A stretch of 64,000 nt of DNA from Corella eumyota (lineage: Eukaryota > Chordata > Ascidiacea > Phlebobranchia > Corellidae). The stretch covers positions 17,058,501 to 17,122,500 of the forward strand of contig OY720097.1 in NCBI GenBank assembly GCA_963082875.1, read 5' to 3'. The stretch's first letter is position 1; each line of letters opens with the position of its first letter. Positions 36,959 to 47,786 of this stretch are shown piece by piece. Position numbers and translations under genes: made by a program. Below the pieces are notes generated by a model that searched no databases, was not told where the DNA came from, and saw only the letters and a list, made by a program, of their open reading frames with translations.

Positions 36959-39900
36959 TTATGTAGTGTATGGGACTTTTATAACGAGCGATTTTAGAGG
37001 CTGGACTTTCCGCGATGTTTTAGCGTCGACTTGTTCGTCTATGGAAACTGGTTTATTACCATAGTAACCGCTGCCTCCTATTGCTGAGGAGCGTGTGACG
37101 TCATAGATAGGTGTCTTAACTGTTCCAATGACGCGGGCGCTTTTGTGGCGGGGTGAAGGCGACTTCATTTGAGCCCGTATGGCAAGGTCGCTAGGGGTCG
37201 TGCTCACACATCGGGGATTTCCCGGATATAAACGGGGGCTGGGTTGATTAGTTTTATGGTAGCGACCTCGTGACGTTGGTGACGCGCTTTGTACCAATCG
37301 AGGACTCGCTACGCTTAGTGCGTTTCTCACGTGGTCTTGGTGTTGAAGTTGTATGTTGCGACCTCGTAATGTTAACCAAGATGCGTTGTGTGAATTACTC
37401 TGACTGTTATCGTTGTTTACAACCCAAGCCTAAAGAAAGGTGTTAAAAGAAGTTACTTTAAAAGAAATAGCAAATTTACTCAGAAAAGTGTTATATTTTA
37501 ATTTGACAAAAAATAACAAAATCAAAACAAGAAATGGTTTAGTAAGACTTGTGATTTTAAATACCAATTAATTTTTTTTCAGATATTCACCTTTTTCCTT
37601 CTTAGAGAGGAACTTCTTTCATTGGAATCATAAATAGTGACATCATCATCATCAAAATTGTTTCGACCAGCCAGGGACGGAATGGGAGTAGAAGGCGGGG
37701 CTTGTAGTCGCCTAAAATAAAAAAAAAACTAATAGTTCATTTATTTTATCAAGCAAACACAAACTTTTTAATAATTTTGAACAAAAAAGCGGTATGTTAA
37801 ATGCTTTAACTTCGAATATTGTTAAACTACTCACGGAATCGCTTCTTCTATGTCAGCTTTGGTGGTCACGTGAGTAGCTTTTAAAAGTCTGATATAAACC
37901 TGAATGGAATCCTCGTTATTTGGTCGCCTACAAAACAAATTTTGTTTTAAGTTTGTAAGTTATATGTGTGTCATAAAAGTATAGAATTTTTTAAAATAAA
38001 TTTTAAACAAAAAGTTCAAAATCTTAAAAAAAAACATGAACTTAAAAAGCGAAATTCATGATTGTTAACGGTTATTTTCTCTTTAAATTTTTTTTATGTT
38101 ATTTATTTTCATTTTTGTTTTTTTATAATTTTTAAATATTAAAATTAGATTTGTCCTATTATGTTTACTAAACCACCCTGTAATATTTTACCGTTTATTT
38201 TATTCAACATTCACTAATTTTATTGTATTTCTTATATAAAATTTACTTTGTACTTTATTATTAAAAGTGATTGATTGCTTACCAAAGCAATTCCTTATCA
38301 AGAATAAATCATACTTGATTAATTAAGTTGTTTTTTTGCAAAGCGTTTTAGGCAAAACTGTAACCTCAAGAGCGTTTGTTATTCTTAAATTGGAAAGTAA
38401 TAGCTAAAGTTTATTTTTTTGTTGTTGAAAATTAAAAAAAATGGTTAAAAAAAATAATTCGTTGAAATTATTTAAATTCTCAATTAACGTTTCTACAATG
38501 ACCAAAAGTTATGACAGGTCACGTGATATTTTTGGCCAATTTTATTGCATACAAATTTTTTGAAAAAAAATAAAAAATTTTAAATAAAAAAATAATTGTT
38601 GTGTTAGAACTGCACAGGTCCAATTACCGTGTTTACAAAATATTTTTCGAAAATATTAATATTCATAAAAGTTATGAAACTTTTATTAAAAATTTATGAA
38701 ATCTCAAAATCTGAAATTTTATATTTAATTAGGCGCGCATTGGCCTAACTTACATTCAAGATAAAACATTTTGCAAAAATTTTGAGTAGAACAAAAGTTT
38801 GAGATAATTTTTATTTTGGGTTTAATTAGGTCACGTGATATTTTTGGCCAATGAGATTGCATACAAATTTTTTGAAAAAAAATAAAAAATTTTAAATCGA
38901 AAAATAATTGTTGTGTTAGAACCGCACAGGTCCAATTACCGTGTTAACATAATATTTTTTAAAAATATTAATATTCATAAAAGTTATGAAACTTTTATTA
39001 AAAATTTATGAAATCTCAAAACCTAAAATTTTGTATTTTATTAGACACGCATAGGCCTAACTAACATTCAAGATAAAACATTTCGCGAAAATTTTTTAGT
39101 AAAACAAAAGTTTGAGGTAATTTTTATTTTGGGTTTAATTAGGTCACGTGATATTTTTGGCCAATGATATTGCATACAAATTTTTTGAAAAAAAATTAAA
39201 AATTTTAAATCGACAAATAATTGTTGTGTTAGAACCGCACAGGTCCAATTACCGTGTTTACAAAATATATTTCGAAAATATTAATATTCATAAAAGTTAT
39301 GAAACTTTTATTAAAAATTTATGAAATCTCAAAACATAAAATTTTGTATTTTATTAGACGCGACACTTTTATTAAAAATTTATGAAATCTCAAAACCTTA
39401 AATTTTTTATTTTATTAGACGCGCATTGGCCTAACTAACATTCAAGATAAAACATTTCGCGAAAATTTTTAGTAAAACAAAAGTTTGAGGTAATTTTTAT
39501 TTTGGTTTTCATTTGGTCACGTGACATTTTTGGCCAATAATATTGCATACAAATTTTTTGAAAAAAAATAAAAAATTTTAAATCGAAAAATAATTGTTGT
39601 GTTAGAACCGCACAGGTCCAATTACCGTGTTTACAAAATATTTTTCAAAAATATTAATATTCATAAAAGTTATGAAACTTTTATTAAAAATTTATGAAAT
39701 CTCAAAACTTAAAATTTTGTATTTTATTAGACGCGCATTGGCCTAACTAACATTCAAGATAAAACATTTTGCGAAAATTTTCAGTAAAACAAAAGTTTGA
39801 GGTAATTTTTATTTTGGGTTTAATTAGGTCACGTGATATTTTTGGCCAATGATATTGCATACAAATTTAAAAAAAAAAAATTTTAAATTTTAAATCGACA

Positions 39901-42900
39901 ATTAATTGTTGTGTTAAAACCGCACAGGTCCAATTACCGTGTTTACAAAATATTTTTCAAAAATGTTAATATTCCTAAAAGTTATGAAACTTTTATTAAA
40001 AATTTATGAAATCTCAAAACCTAAAATTTTGTATTTTATTAGACGAGCATTGGCCTAACTAACATTCAAGATAAAACATTTCGCGAAATTTTTTAGTAAA
40101 ACAAAAGGTTGAGGTAATTTTTATTTTGGGTTTAATTAGGTCACGTGATATTTTTGGCCAATGATATTGCATACAAATTTTTTTTTTTGAAAATAACAAA
40201 TTTTAAATCGAAAAATAATTGTTGTGTTAGAACCGCACAGGTCCAATTACCGTGTTTACAAAATATTTTTCGAAAATATTAATATTCATAAAAGTCATAA
40301 CACTTTTATTAAAAATTTATGAAATCTCAAAACCTAAAATTTTGTATTTTATTAGACGCGCATTGGCCTAACTAACATTCAAGATAAAACATTTCGCGAA
40401 AATTTTTAGTAAAACAAAAGTTTGAGGTAATTTTTATTTTGGTTTTCATTTGGTCGCGTGATATTTTTGGCCAAATGATATTGCATACAAATTTTTTTTA
40501 AAAAAATAAAAAATTTTAAATCGAAAAATAATTGTTGTGTTAGAACCGCACAGGTCCAATTACCGTGTTTACAAAATATTTTTCGAAAATATTAATATTC
40601 ATAAAAGTTATGAAACTTTTATTAAAAATTTATGAAATCTCAAAATCTGAAATTTTATATTTAATTAGGCGCGCATTGGCCTAACTTACATTCAAGATAA
40701 AACATTTTGCAAAAATTTTGAGTAGAACAAAAGTTTGAGATAATTTTTATTTTGGGTTTAATTAGGTCACGTGATATTTTTGGCCAATGAGATTGCATAC
40801 AAATTTTTTGAAAAAAAATAAAAAATTTTAAATCGAAAAATAATTGTTGTGTTAGAACCGCACAGGTCCAATTACCGTGTTAACATAATATTTTTTAAAA
40901 ATATTAATATTCATAAAAGTTATGAAACTTTTATTAAAAATTTATGAAATCTCAAAACCTAAAATTTTGTATTTTATTAGACACGCATAGGCCTAACTAA
41001 CATTCAAGATAAAACATTTCGCGAAAATTTTTTAGTAAAACAAAAGTTTGAGGTAATTTTTATTTTGGGTTTAATTAGGTCACGTGATATTTTTGGCCAA
41101 TGATATTGCATACAAATTTTTTGAAAAAAAATTAAAAATTTTAAATCGACAAATAATTGTTGTGTTAGAACCGCACAGGTCCAATTACCGTGTTTACAAA
41201 ATATATTTCGAAAATATTAATATTCATAAAAGTTATGAAACTTTTATTAAAAATTTATGAAATCTCAAAACATAAAATTTTGTATTTTATTAGACGCGAC
41301 ACTTTTATTAAAAATTTATGAAATCTCAAAACCTTAAATTTTTTATTTTATTAGACGCGCATTGGCCTAACTAACATTCAAGATAAAACATTTCGCGAAA
41401 ATTTTTAGTAAAACAAAAGTTTGAGGTAATTTTTATTTTGGTTTTCATTTGGTCACGTGACATTTTTGGCCAATAATATTGCATACAAATTTTTTGAAAA
41501 AAAATAAAAAATTTTAAATCGAAAAATAATTGTTGTGTTAGAACCGCACAGGTCCAATTACCGTGTTTACAAAATATTTTTCAAAAATATTAATATTCAT
41601 AAAAGTTATGAAACTTTTATTAAAAATTTATGAAATCTCAAAACTTAAAATTTTGTATTTTATTAGACGCGCATTGGCCTAACTAACATTCAAGATAAAA
41701 CATTTTGCGAAAATTTTCAGTAAAACAAAAGTTTGAGGTAATTTTTATTTTGGGTTTAATTAGGTCACGTGATATTTTTGGCCAATGATATTGCATACAA
41801 ATTTAAAAAAAAAAAATTTTAAATTTTAAATCGACAATTAATTGTTGTGTTAAAACCGCACAGGTCCAATTACCGTGTTTACAAAATATTTTTCAAAAAT
41901 GTTAATATTCCTAAAAGTTATGAAACTTTTATTAAAAATTTATGAAATCTCAAAACCTAAAATTTTGTATTTTATTAGACGAGCATTGGCCTAACTAACA
42001 TTCAAGATAAAACATTTCGCGAAATTTTTTAGTAAAACAAAAGGTTGAGGTAATTTTTATTTTGGGTTTAATTAGGTCACGTGATATTTTTGGCCAATGA
42101 TATTGCATACAAATTTTTTTTTTTGAAAATAACAAATTTTAAATCGAAAAATAATTGTTGTGTTAGAACCGCACAGGTCCAATTACCGTGTTTACAAAAT
42201 ATTTTTCGAAAATATTAATATTCATAAAAGTCATAACACTTTTATTAAAAATTTATGAAATCTCAAAACCTAAAATTTTGTATTTTATTAGACGCGCATT
42301 GGCCTAACTAACATTCAAGATAAAACATTTCGCGAAAATTTTTAGTAAAACAAAAGTTTGAGGTAATTTTTATTTTGGTTTTCATTTGGTCACGTGATAT
42401 TTTTGGCCAAATGATATTGCATACAAATTTTTTTTAAAAAAATAAAAAATTTTAAATCGAAAAATAATTGTTGTGTTAGAACCGCACAGGTCCAATTACC
42501 GTGTTTACAAAATATTTTTCGAAAATATTAATATTCATAAAAGTTATGAAACTTTTATTAAAAATTTATGAAATCTCAAAACCTAAAATTTTGTATTTTA
42601 TTAGACGCGCATTGGCCTAACTAACATTCAAGATAAAACATTTTGCGAAAATTTTGAGTAAAACAAAAGTTTGAGCTAATTTTTATTTTGGGTTTAATTA
42701 GGTCACGTAACATTTTTGGCCAATGATATTGTATACAACTTTTTTGTAAAAAAAATAAAAAATTTTAAATCGAAAATTAATTGCAAAAGTATTATAACAA
42801 AATTAAACATTTTAAATCGAAAAATTAAAAAAAAAAAGTTAAGAGCAAATTTTTAATTTGGCTTATTTCGAAACTAACCTGACCACGTGGCATGTGGCGT

Positions 42901-45290
42901 CATATGAACATGTAATTTATTAGACTATATCTTTATTATCAAAAAAATTATTAAAAAATTTTTTAAAAATTCTAAAAAACACAAAATTTAGCCTTTTTTT
43001 GTATTACCAGTAATACAAATTTAACGTTATGCTGTTAAAGGTGCAATGGAGAATGAAGCTTTCAAAATGACGTCAATAAACAACAACAACACAAAAGATA
43101 TACTAAGAAACCAATAAAATTTGTTTGTCGAATTAAAATGTTATTATGTGAAACATGTAATTAATTAAAATAAATGTTGACTTAATTTTTTTTTAAATGT
43201 TTGTTTTTGTTTCAAAGTTATGTACTCAAAAAATGAAGCGTTTTGAATGCAGTTACTTGGCGTAACGGTTAGGTCGATGAACCCTCAGCCATAAGGTCTC
43301 GGGTTCGGTCCCAAGCTCCTGTGTTAACGTTTCGTACACATAAATTAAAAGATATTGTATCAGCTGACTTGGCGTTAAGGTTAGATTAATCGTTTTTTAG
43401 TCGTGAGATCTGTGGTTCGGATCCAAGCACAGATCATTAAATTAAATTTTTTTTTATTTTAAATACCTCTGTTTACTCAAGGGAACTAATTGTTGAGTTA
43501 ATTGGTCACGTGATTTTTAAAATTAAATGACATTTATAAATTATGCTTATAACTTTTATGACTATTAATATTTTTTGGTATTGTTTTAAAAAAAAGTCTA
43601 ACTAAACAATTGCACTTATTATAAAAAAGTAAATTTCAAATTTCATTTTTTTTAAATTGACCCAATATTTTTCATGTGCATATGACGTCACAGTCCACAT
43701 GGTCAGGTTAATGTCAAAATAAGCCAAAACAAAAATATGTGTAATTTTTATGTTTTTAAATATTTTGCTGAAATTTTTTTTCTGGTATCTTAGCTAAACA
43801 ATTGTGCAACTAATTAAATAGTTTATTTTCTATTTTAGGTTTCGCCAAAATTTATGAATTGTGCTTATAACTTCTATGACTACTATTATTTTTTAATATT
43901 GTTTTAAAAAAAAGTCTAACTAAACACTTGCACTTATTATAAAAAAGTAAATTTCAAATTTCATTTTTTTTAAATTGACCCAATATTTTTCATGTGCATA
44001 TGACGTCACAGTCCACGTGGCCAGGTTAATGTCAAAATAAGCCAAAACAAAAATATGTGTAATTTTTATGTTTTTAAATATTTTGCTGAAATTTTTTTTC
44101 TGGTATCTTAGCTAAACAATTGTGCAACTAATTAAATAGTTTATTTTCTATTTTAGGATTCGCCAAAATTTATGAATTGTGCTCATAACTTTTATGACTA
44201 CTAACATTTTTAATATTGTTTTTAAAAAGACGTCTATAAAGCATATGCACTTATTATAAAAAAGTAAATTTCAAATTTCATTTTTTTTAAATTGACCCAA
44301 TATTTTTCATGTGCATATGACGTCACAGTCCACGTGGCCAGGTTAATGTCAAAATAAGCCAAAACAAAAATTTGGTCTAATTTTTATGTTTTTAAATATT
44401 TTGCTGAATTTCTTTTTTTAGTATCTAAGTTAAACAATTGCACAGCCAATTAAATAATTAATTTTTGTTTTTGGGGTTTACCGATATTTATGAAATATGC
44501 TGTTAACACTTAATTTTTTATATGGTGTTATAAGATAAAAACCCCAAGTCGTTTAATTTTTTTCAAAAAGGTTATGGTTTATAGTTAAGGTCTTTAAAAA
44601 TAAACGGTTTTCCGATTTATTTTTAATTTCATAAATTTTTACAACACACCGTAATTGTCGCTCAATATCATTTCTGAGTAACTTTTATCAGTATTAATAT
44701 TTTTTAGCATTGTTTTTAAAAAGACGTCTATTAAGCAATTGTTCATAAAAACAACCTTTTGCACGATTAATATTAATTTTTTTACTCGGCATATAAGTTA
44801 AAACAGAAGTGCCAAACAAACTAAAATTATGAATCAGCGATTTTTTTTAAATTAAAATTTTGCATATAGTTGTGTGCCGAAATAAGATCACGTAACCCCA
44901 TGACTTAAAAATGTCAACATAAAAAAAATCCGATTATTTTATATTTTCAAAAATTTTCAAAAGTAAAAAATCTTTAAATTTTTTTTTTAATATATATATA
45001 TATAAAAAAAGTTAACATTAAATTTTTAAATGCTGCCATTATAAGAAAACAACCCCAGGTAGTTTTTTTTAAAGTTGTGATTAATAGTATATGCTTAAAA
45101 AAATATAATGGTTTTCCGATTTATATTTAATGTTATAAATTTTTACAACATACCGTAATTGTCGCTCGATATCATTTCTGAGTCGACTTCTCAACTTTAA
45201 AGATTGTGACGTCGCAGTGACTTGTTTCGCTGACGCAGCAACTTTTCGTACCAACAAGGTTTCTTCACTGTCACGGTTTCGAAAATCCAT
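36959..45290 (-). CDS. Unrecognised basic 273-aa protein with repeat-filled first intron
   Basis: Four minus-strand exons: 45154-45290, 37835-37927, 37591-37711, 36959-37429. They total 822 nt, 273 aa, all phases consistent. The N-terminal ~110 residues are helix-prone and charged (LVRKVAASAKQVTATSQSLK; RPNNEDSIQVYIRLLKATHV; KADIEEAI). The rest is basic and S/P/R-rich with SPRL, SPRH and SPTS motifs that look like proline-directed kinase sites, and an acidic run FDDDDVTIYD. There is no signal peptide or TM segment, and no family was recognised. A cytoskeletal or nuclear phosphoprotein is possible (inference). Intron 1 is 7.2 kb and filled with tandem repeats. ATG at 45290 is preceded at once by a possible acceptor (TTTGCAG), so a spliced or trans-spliced 5' UTR is plausible. 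The last 370 nt are the most secure coding part. Confidence 0.75.
38518..40451 (+). repeat. Higher-order repeat, copy 1 (six monomers, ~1.94 kb)
   Basis: Monomers at 38518, 38829, 39142, 39515, 39827 and 40139 recur in the same order, with the same private variants, at 40452, 40765, 41078, 41451, 41763 and 42075. Shared markers include GAGATT in the second monomer and the 60-bp insertion in the third. Copy 2 is 40452-42387. From about 38600 onward the copies look almost identical, so the duplication is recent, or an assembly artefact. Confidence 0.92.
40452..42387 (+). repeat. Higher-order repeat, copy 2
   Basis: Second ~1.94-kb copy of 38518-40451. Differences are concentrated in the first ~80 bp (GGTCGCGTG here against GGTCACGTG). 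A further partial round starts at 42388. Confidence 0.92.
42845..42915 (-). repeat. Inverted fragment of the 317-bp repeat B
   Basis: On the minus strand this reads CATATGACGCCACATG, then CCACGTGGTCAGG and AATAAGCCAAA, matching the core of the 317-bp monomers at 43525-44480 in opposite orientation. The CRE is degraded (GACGCC). It sits at the junction between the two arrays. Confidence 0.7.
43250..43440 (+). mobile_element. Two tRNA-like segments in tandem
   Basis: Unit 1: TGGCGTAACGGTTAGG (A-box-like, about 43258) and GGTTCGGTCCC (B-box-like, about 43303). Unit 2: TGGCGTTAAGGTTAG and GGTTCGGATCC about 115 bp later. Both have Pol III-type spacing but neither is an intact tRNA cloverleaf by eye. 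Best read as a dimeric or nested tRNA-derived SINE. Confidence 0.5.
43525..44480 (+). repeat. Tandem repeat B, ~317-bp monomer, three copies
   Basis: The landmark GACCCAATATTTTTCATG recurs at about 43659, 43977 and 44294 (spacing 317-318). Each copy carries TGACGTCA then CAGT then CCACGTGG (CCACATGG in copy 1) and GTCAAAATAAGCCAAAAC. Unrelated in sequence to the 313-bp array beside it, but also built around a CACGTG core. Confidence 0.93.
44525..44687 (-). repeat. Duplicated exon-1 donor region of the 273-aa gene
   Basis: 44525-44687 is a diverged copy of 45035-45185, which spans ~30 nt of exon 1, its donor and ~120 bp of intron. The stretch on the plus strand around CCGTAATTGTCGCTC is nearly unchanged. 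In the copy the donor reads GTGTGT in place of GTATGT. It lies ~0.5 kb downstream in the same intron, so it is a potential decoy donor without a full exon. Confidence 0.75.
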
Positions 45291-47202
45291 GACGTCTGCA
45301 AATTTTGAATCGATTTATTTTGTGTAAAAAATACTTTCGCTTGATCAAATCAACTCTGGCTTGTGGTTGAGGGTTGTTAAGTGTCCAGCTTTAGGGTTAA
45401 GTCCCATTGAAACGCGCCAGATTAACAGCAATAAACAGCCTAATTCGCTGAAAATAATTGTACTCTAGTACCACGATTCTTACCACAAGTTTAAACAAAG
45501 AATATAATATACAGGTGTCTAAAAACAAGTTTTTAAAAATAGTTGTTTAGGTGGTCTTGAATGTTTGGTTGATTAAACAAATTCTTGGAATTGTGTTTTA
45601 GGCTATCCATTTGAAACCTAAATATTTAACATTTCAATTCGCATTATCATCGAATCATTACACTACATTAACCTAAAATTATCTTAACCTTAAAATAACT
45701 TTACATAATATTAAATTCCTGGAAAAATAAATAGCATTTATACAAAGCAATAAAAGAAATGTATTTACTATACATAGGATTTTACCAAAATACTTATATA
45801 CAAAACGTGTTTTTAAATTTTTAGTAAAAGTTTTAATACCCATTACTTTCCAATGTCAAAAGTAACATGATGTTTGTAAAACTAGATTAAAATAACATTT
45901 AAACCAGCAGGAACTAGACAGCCGTATAAGGTTACCTAATACTTTTCAATACAACAAAACTAATTCAATTACACACAGTGCACCTTGTACTGACTTTATA
46001 TTCACTTTGGGCTTAAAGAGATTTTCGTTTTAAACTGATACGGAAAACGCTTGAACAAACAATTTGTATCACAAAACGGTTAAGTATCTGATATAAAGGC
46101 GCACTTAAAATTACAACTTTCAAAGTCAAAGTCAACTAACGCAAAATGTTGTTTACAAAAGAAACCACGTTGTAGAATACAATTAGTTTTATAGGCAATA
46201 AATTCTGGTGTCTATAACAAAGTAAAATCAATAAAAAACGAAAAACATCCTTTTTTAGTCATTCCAAATAGTTTTAGGCCTTTTTTACATCTAAAATGAG
46301 TTTAATTAACAGTGATTTATTTGATTACCTGATGACTCTTTACTATTTATTAAACAAATCGTGACTACTCGTCTGCTTTGTTACAATATTTATGTTCGTG
46401 ACGTCACTTCATTAACCTGTGACCTCACCACGACGAGGTGTTTATAGATAAAAGGCTAACGCACATTGTCGACTTTATCAGTATTGAGTGACTATTTGCA
46501 TAAAAACAAGCCTACCAAGTGGCCCAAACACAAATCATATGCCTGCCTATTATTCAGCTGTTTAAATGCTATTATGTCGATGCTTTGACTTAAACTTTGC
46601 CACAAATTTACACTTAAATTCCTGTTTTCTGTACACCGACCTACAACATACGCAAGCTACTAGTGGCCACAAACATTTCTCTTGTCACAAAACTGTATTG
46701 TTACGTCACACTGGTGTTTCTTTAGTACCCGAGGAACGCCCGATCATTGTTTAACTAGGTTCTAAAACTTCCATTCCCTTTGTTCGTCGACATTTGAAAC
46801 TGATCAAACTTCGATTTTGTGGATACAACGATTTGTTACATTTAATCAAATAAACTCTATCGCGACCACAGGCATTTTAACAACCCGTAAGCTAAGTACA
46901 AAAATTGACATTATTTAGGATAAGAGTTGAATATATTGAATTACAATTTAATATGACACAATTTCGGCTACAAATATTCAACACAAATATCTAGTTAAAA
47001 TGTAACAATAACTAAAGCCCATATAAAAGCCAAAATTATTCTAATAAAATCTCATTTAAAAAATATTTTCAAGGTGTATAATTTAAATAAATAATGGAAT
47101 TATTAACAATTATAAAAAATAAAATTAAGCCATTACAATTTTTTTTAAATTCTAAAGTTTAATTTTTTTTACGAAAAAATAGAATTTTTTTAAATAAAAA
47201 TT
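45291..47202. other. Intergenic spacer between two divergent genes
   Basis: Lies between the start codons of the 273-aa gene (minus) and the 133-aa gene (plus), so it should contain both promoters. A weak tRNA-like stretch is present at about 45370-45415 (GGGTTAAGTCCC). TGACGTCA occurs at about 46399. A 62-codon open stretch at 46566-46754 has no supporting splice or domain signal and was not called. Confidence 0.5.
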
Positions 47203-47786
47203 ATGATACGAAGTTTAGGATCAACAAACCGGGAAGCCAAGGCCTTATTTGATCGCCTGAACGTCCACTTAAAAGAGCAGTTGCGTTTAATTGACATCTC
47301 GGAGAAGTTTCATTTGCGAATTAGAAGAAACGAAATAAGGTTTAAATAATTTTATTTAATTTTAATTAAAAAAAATTCAGGTTATACAAATTGTTTGCCT
47401 TTAAGAATTTTTTTATTATTAAGTTAAATAAATATAGAGATCACAATATTTTTTATTGTAAGTAGAGCTGTGCAGGCTTTTTACGAAAAGATACATACTC
47501 ATAGCGGACATGAACCTACTGCAATGCCAACTAGCGGTAAAGAGGAAGGGCGCATCAAGTAAGAGTAAAAAAAATCGAAACAAAAAAATAATTTCATAAT
47601 TGTTTGTATTATTAAAGGAGTTCGTTTAGTTCAAATCCACCTCTTTACTTTGGCTTCGACGATTTTCAAGCCGGTTTTACATCACAGTCGGCCCGACGTC
47701 ACTACCGCTTGAATTACAACCCGAATCACGTGATGGCGCGAAACTCCAAGAAGCGAAAGCTGACTTGGCCACCTGGAAGAACTTGA
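47203..47786 (+). CDS. Small unrecognised three-exon protein (133 aa)
   Basis: Exons 47203-47339, 47463-47558 and 47618-47786 total 402 nt with matching phases (2/2) and end in TGA. The sequence starts MIRSLGSTNREAKALFDRLN, is strongly helical and basic in its first half, and ends NSKKRKLTWPPGRT. No signal peptide, TM segment or known domain is seen. Exon 2 has two in-frame acceptors three bases apart (after AG at 47461-47462, or the next AG), so mRNAs may differ by one codon. Base composition is clearly more GC than the flanks, which supports coding. The first ATG could be internal to a longer protein if an upstream exon was missed. Confidence 0.65.

Larger units (their letters stand above)
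38518..42790 (+). repeat. Tandem satellite array, ~313-bp monomer, 14 copies
   Basis: Monomer starts, taken at GGTCACGTGA or variants: 38518, 38829, 39142, 39515, 39827, 40139, 40452, 40765, 41078, 41451, 41763, 42075, 42388, 42701 (the last truncated and diverged). Spacing is 311-313 bp, except 373 bp twice where a ~60-bp internal duplication sits. Every monomer opens with an E-box (CACGTG or a one-base variant) followed ~10 bases later by TTGGCCAA(T), and holds a conserved core CCGCACAGGTCCAATTACCG. It lies entirely inside intron 1 of the 273-aa gene. No coding capacity. Confidence 0.97.

Noticed and set aside
38518-42790. Regularly spaced repeats as a CRISPR array
   Set aside because: Whole ~313-bp monomers are repeated without unique spacers, and the genome is plainly eukaryotic.
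43250-43440. Genuine tRNA genes
   Set aside because: A- and B-box-like motifs are present, but acceptor and anticodon stems do not pair by eye; better read as SINE heads.
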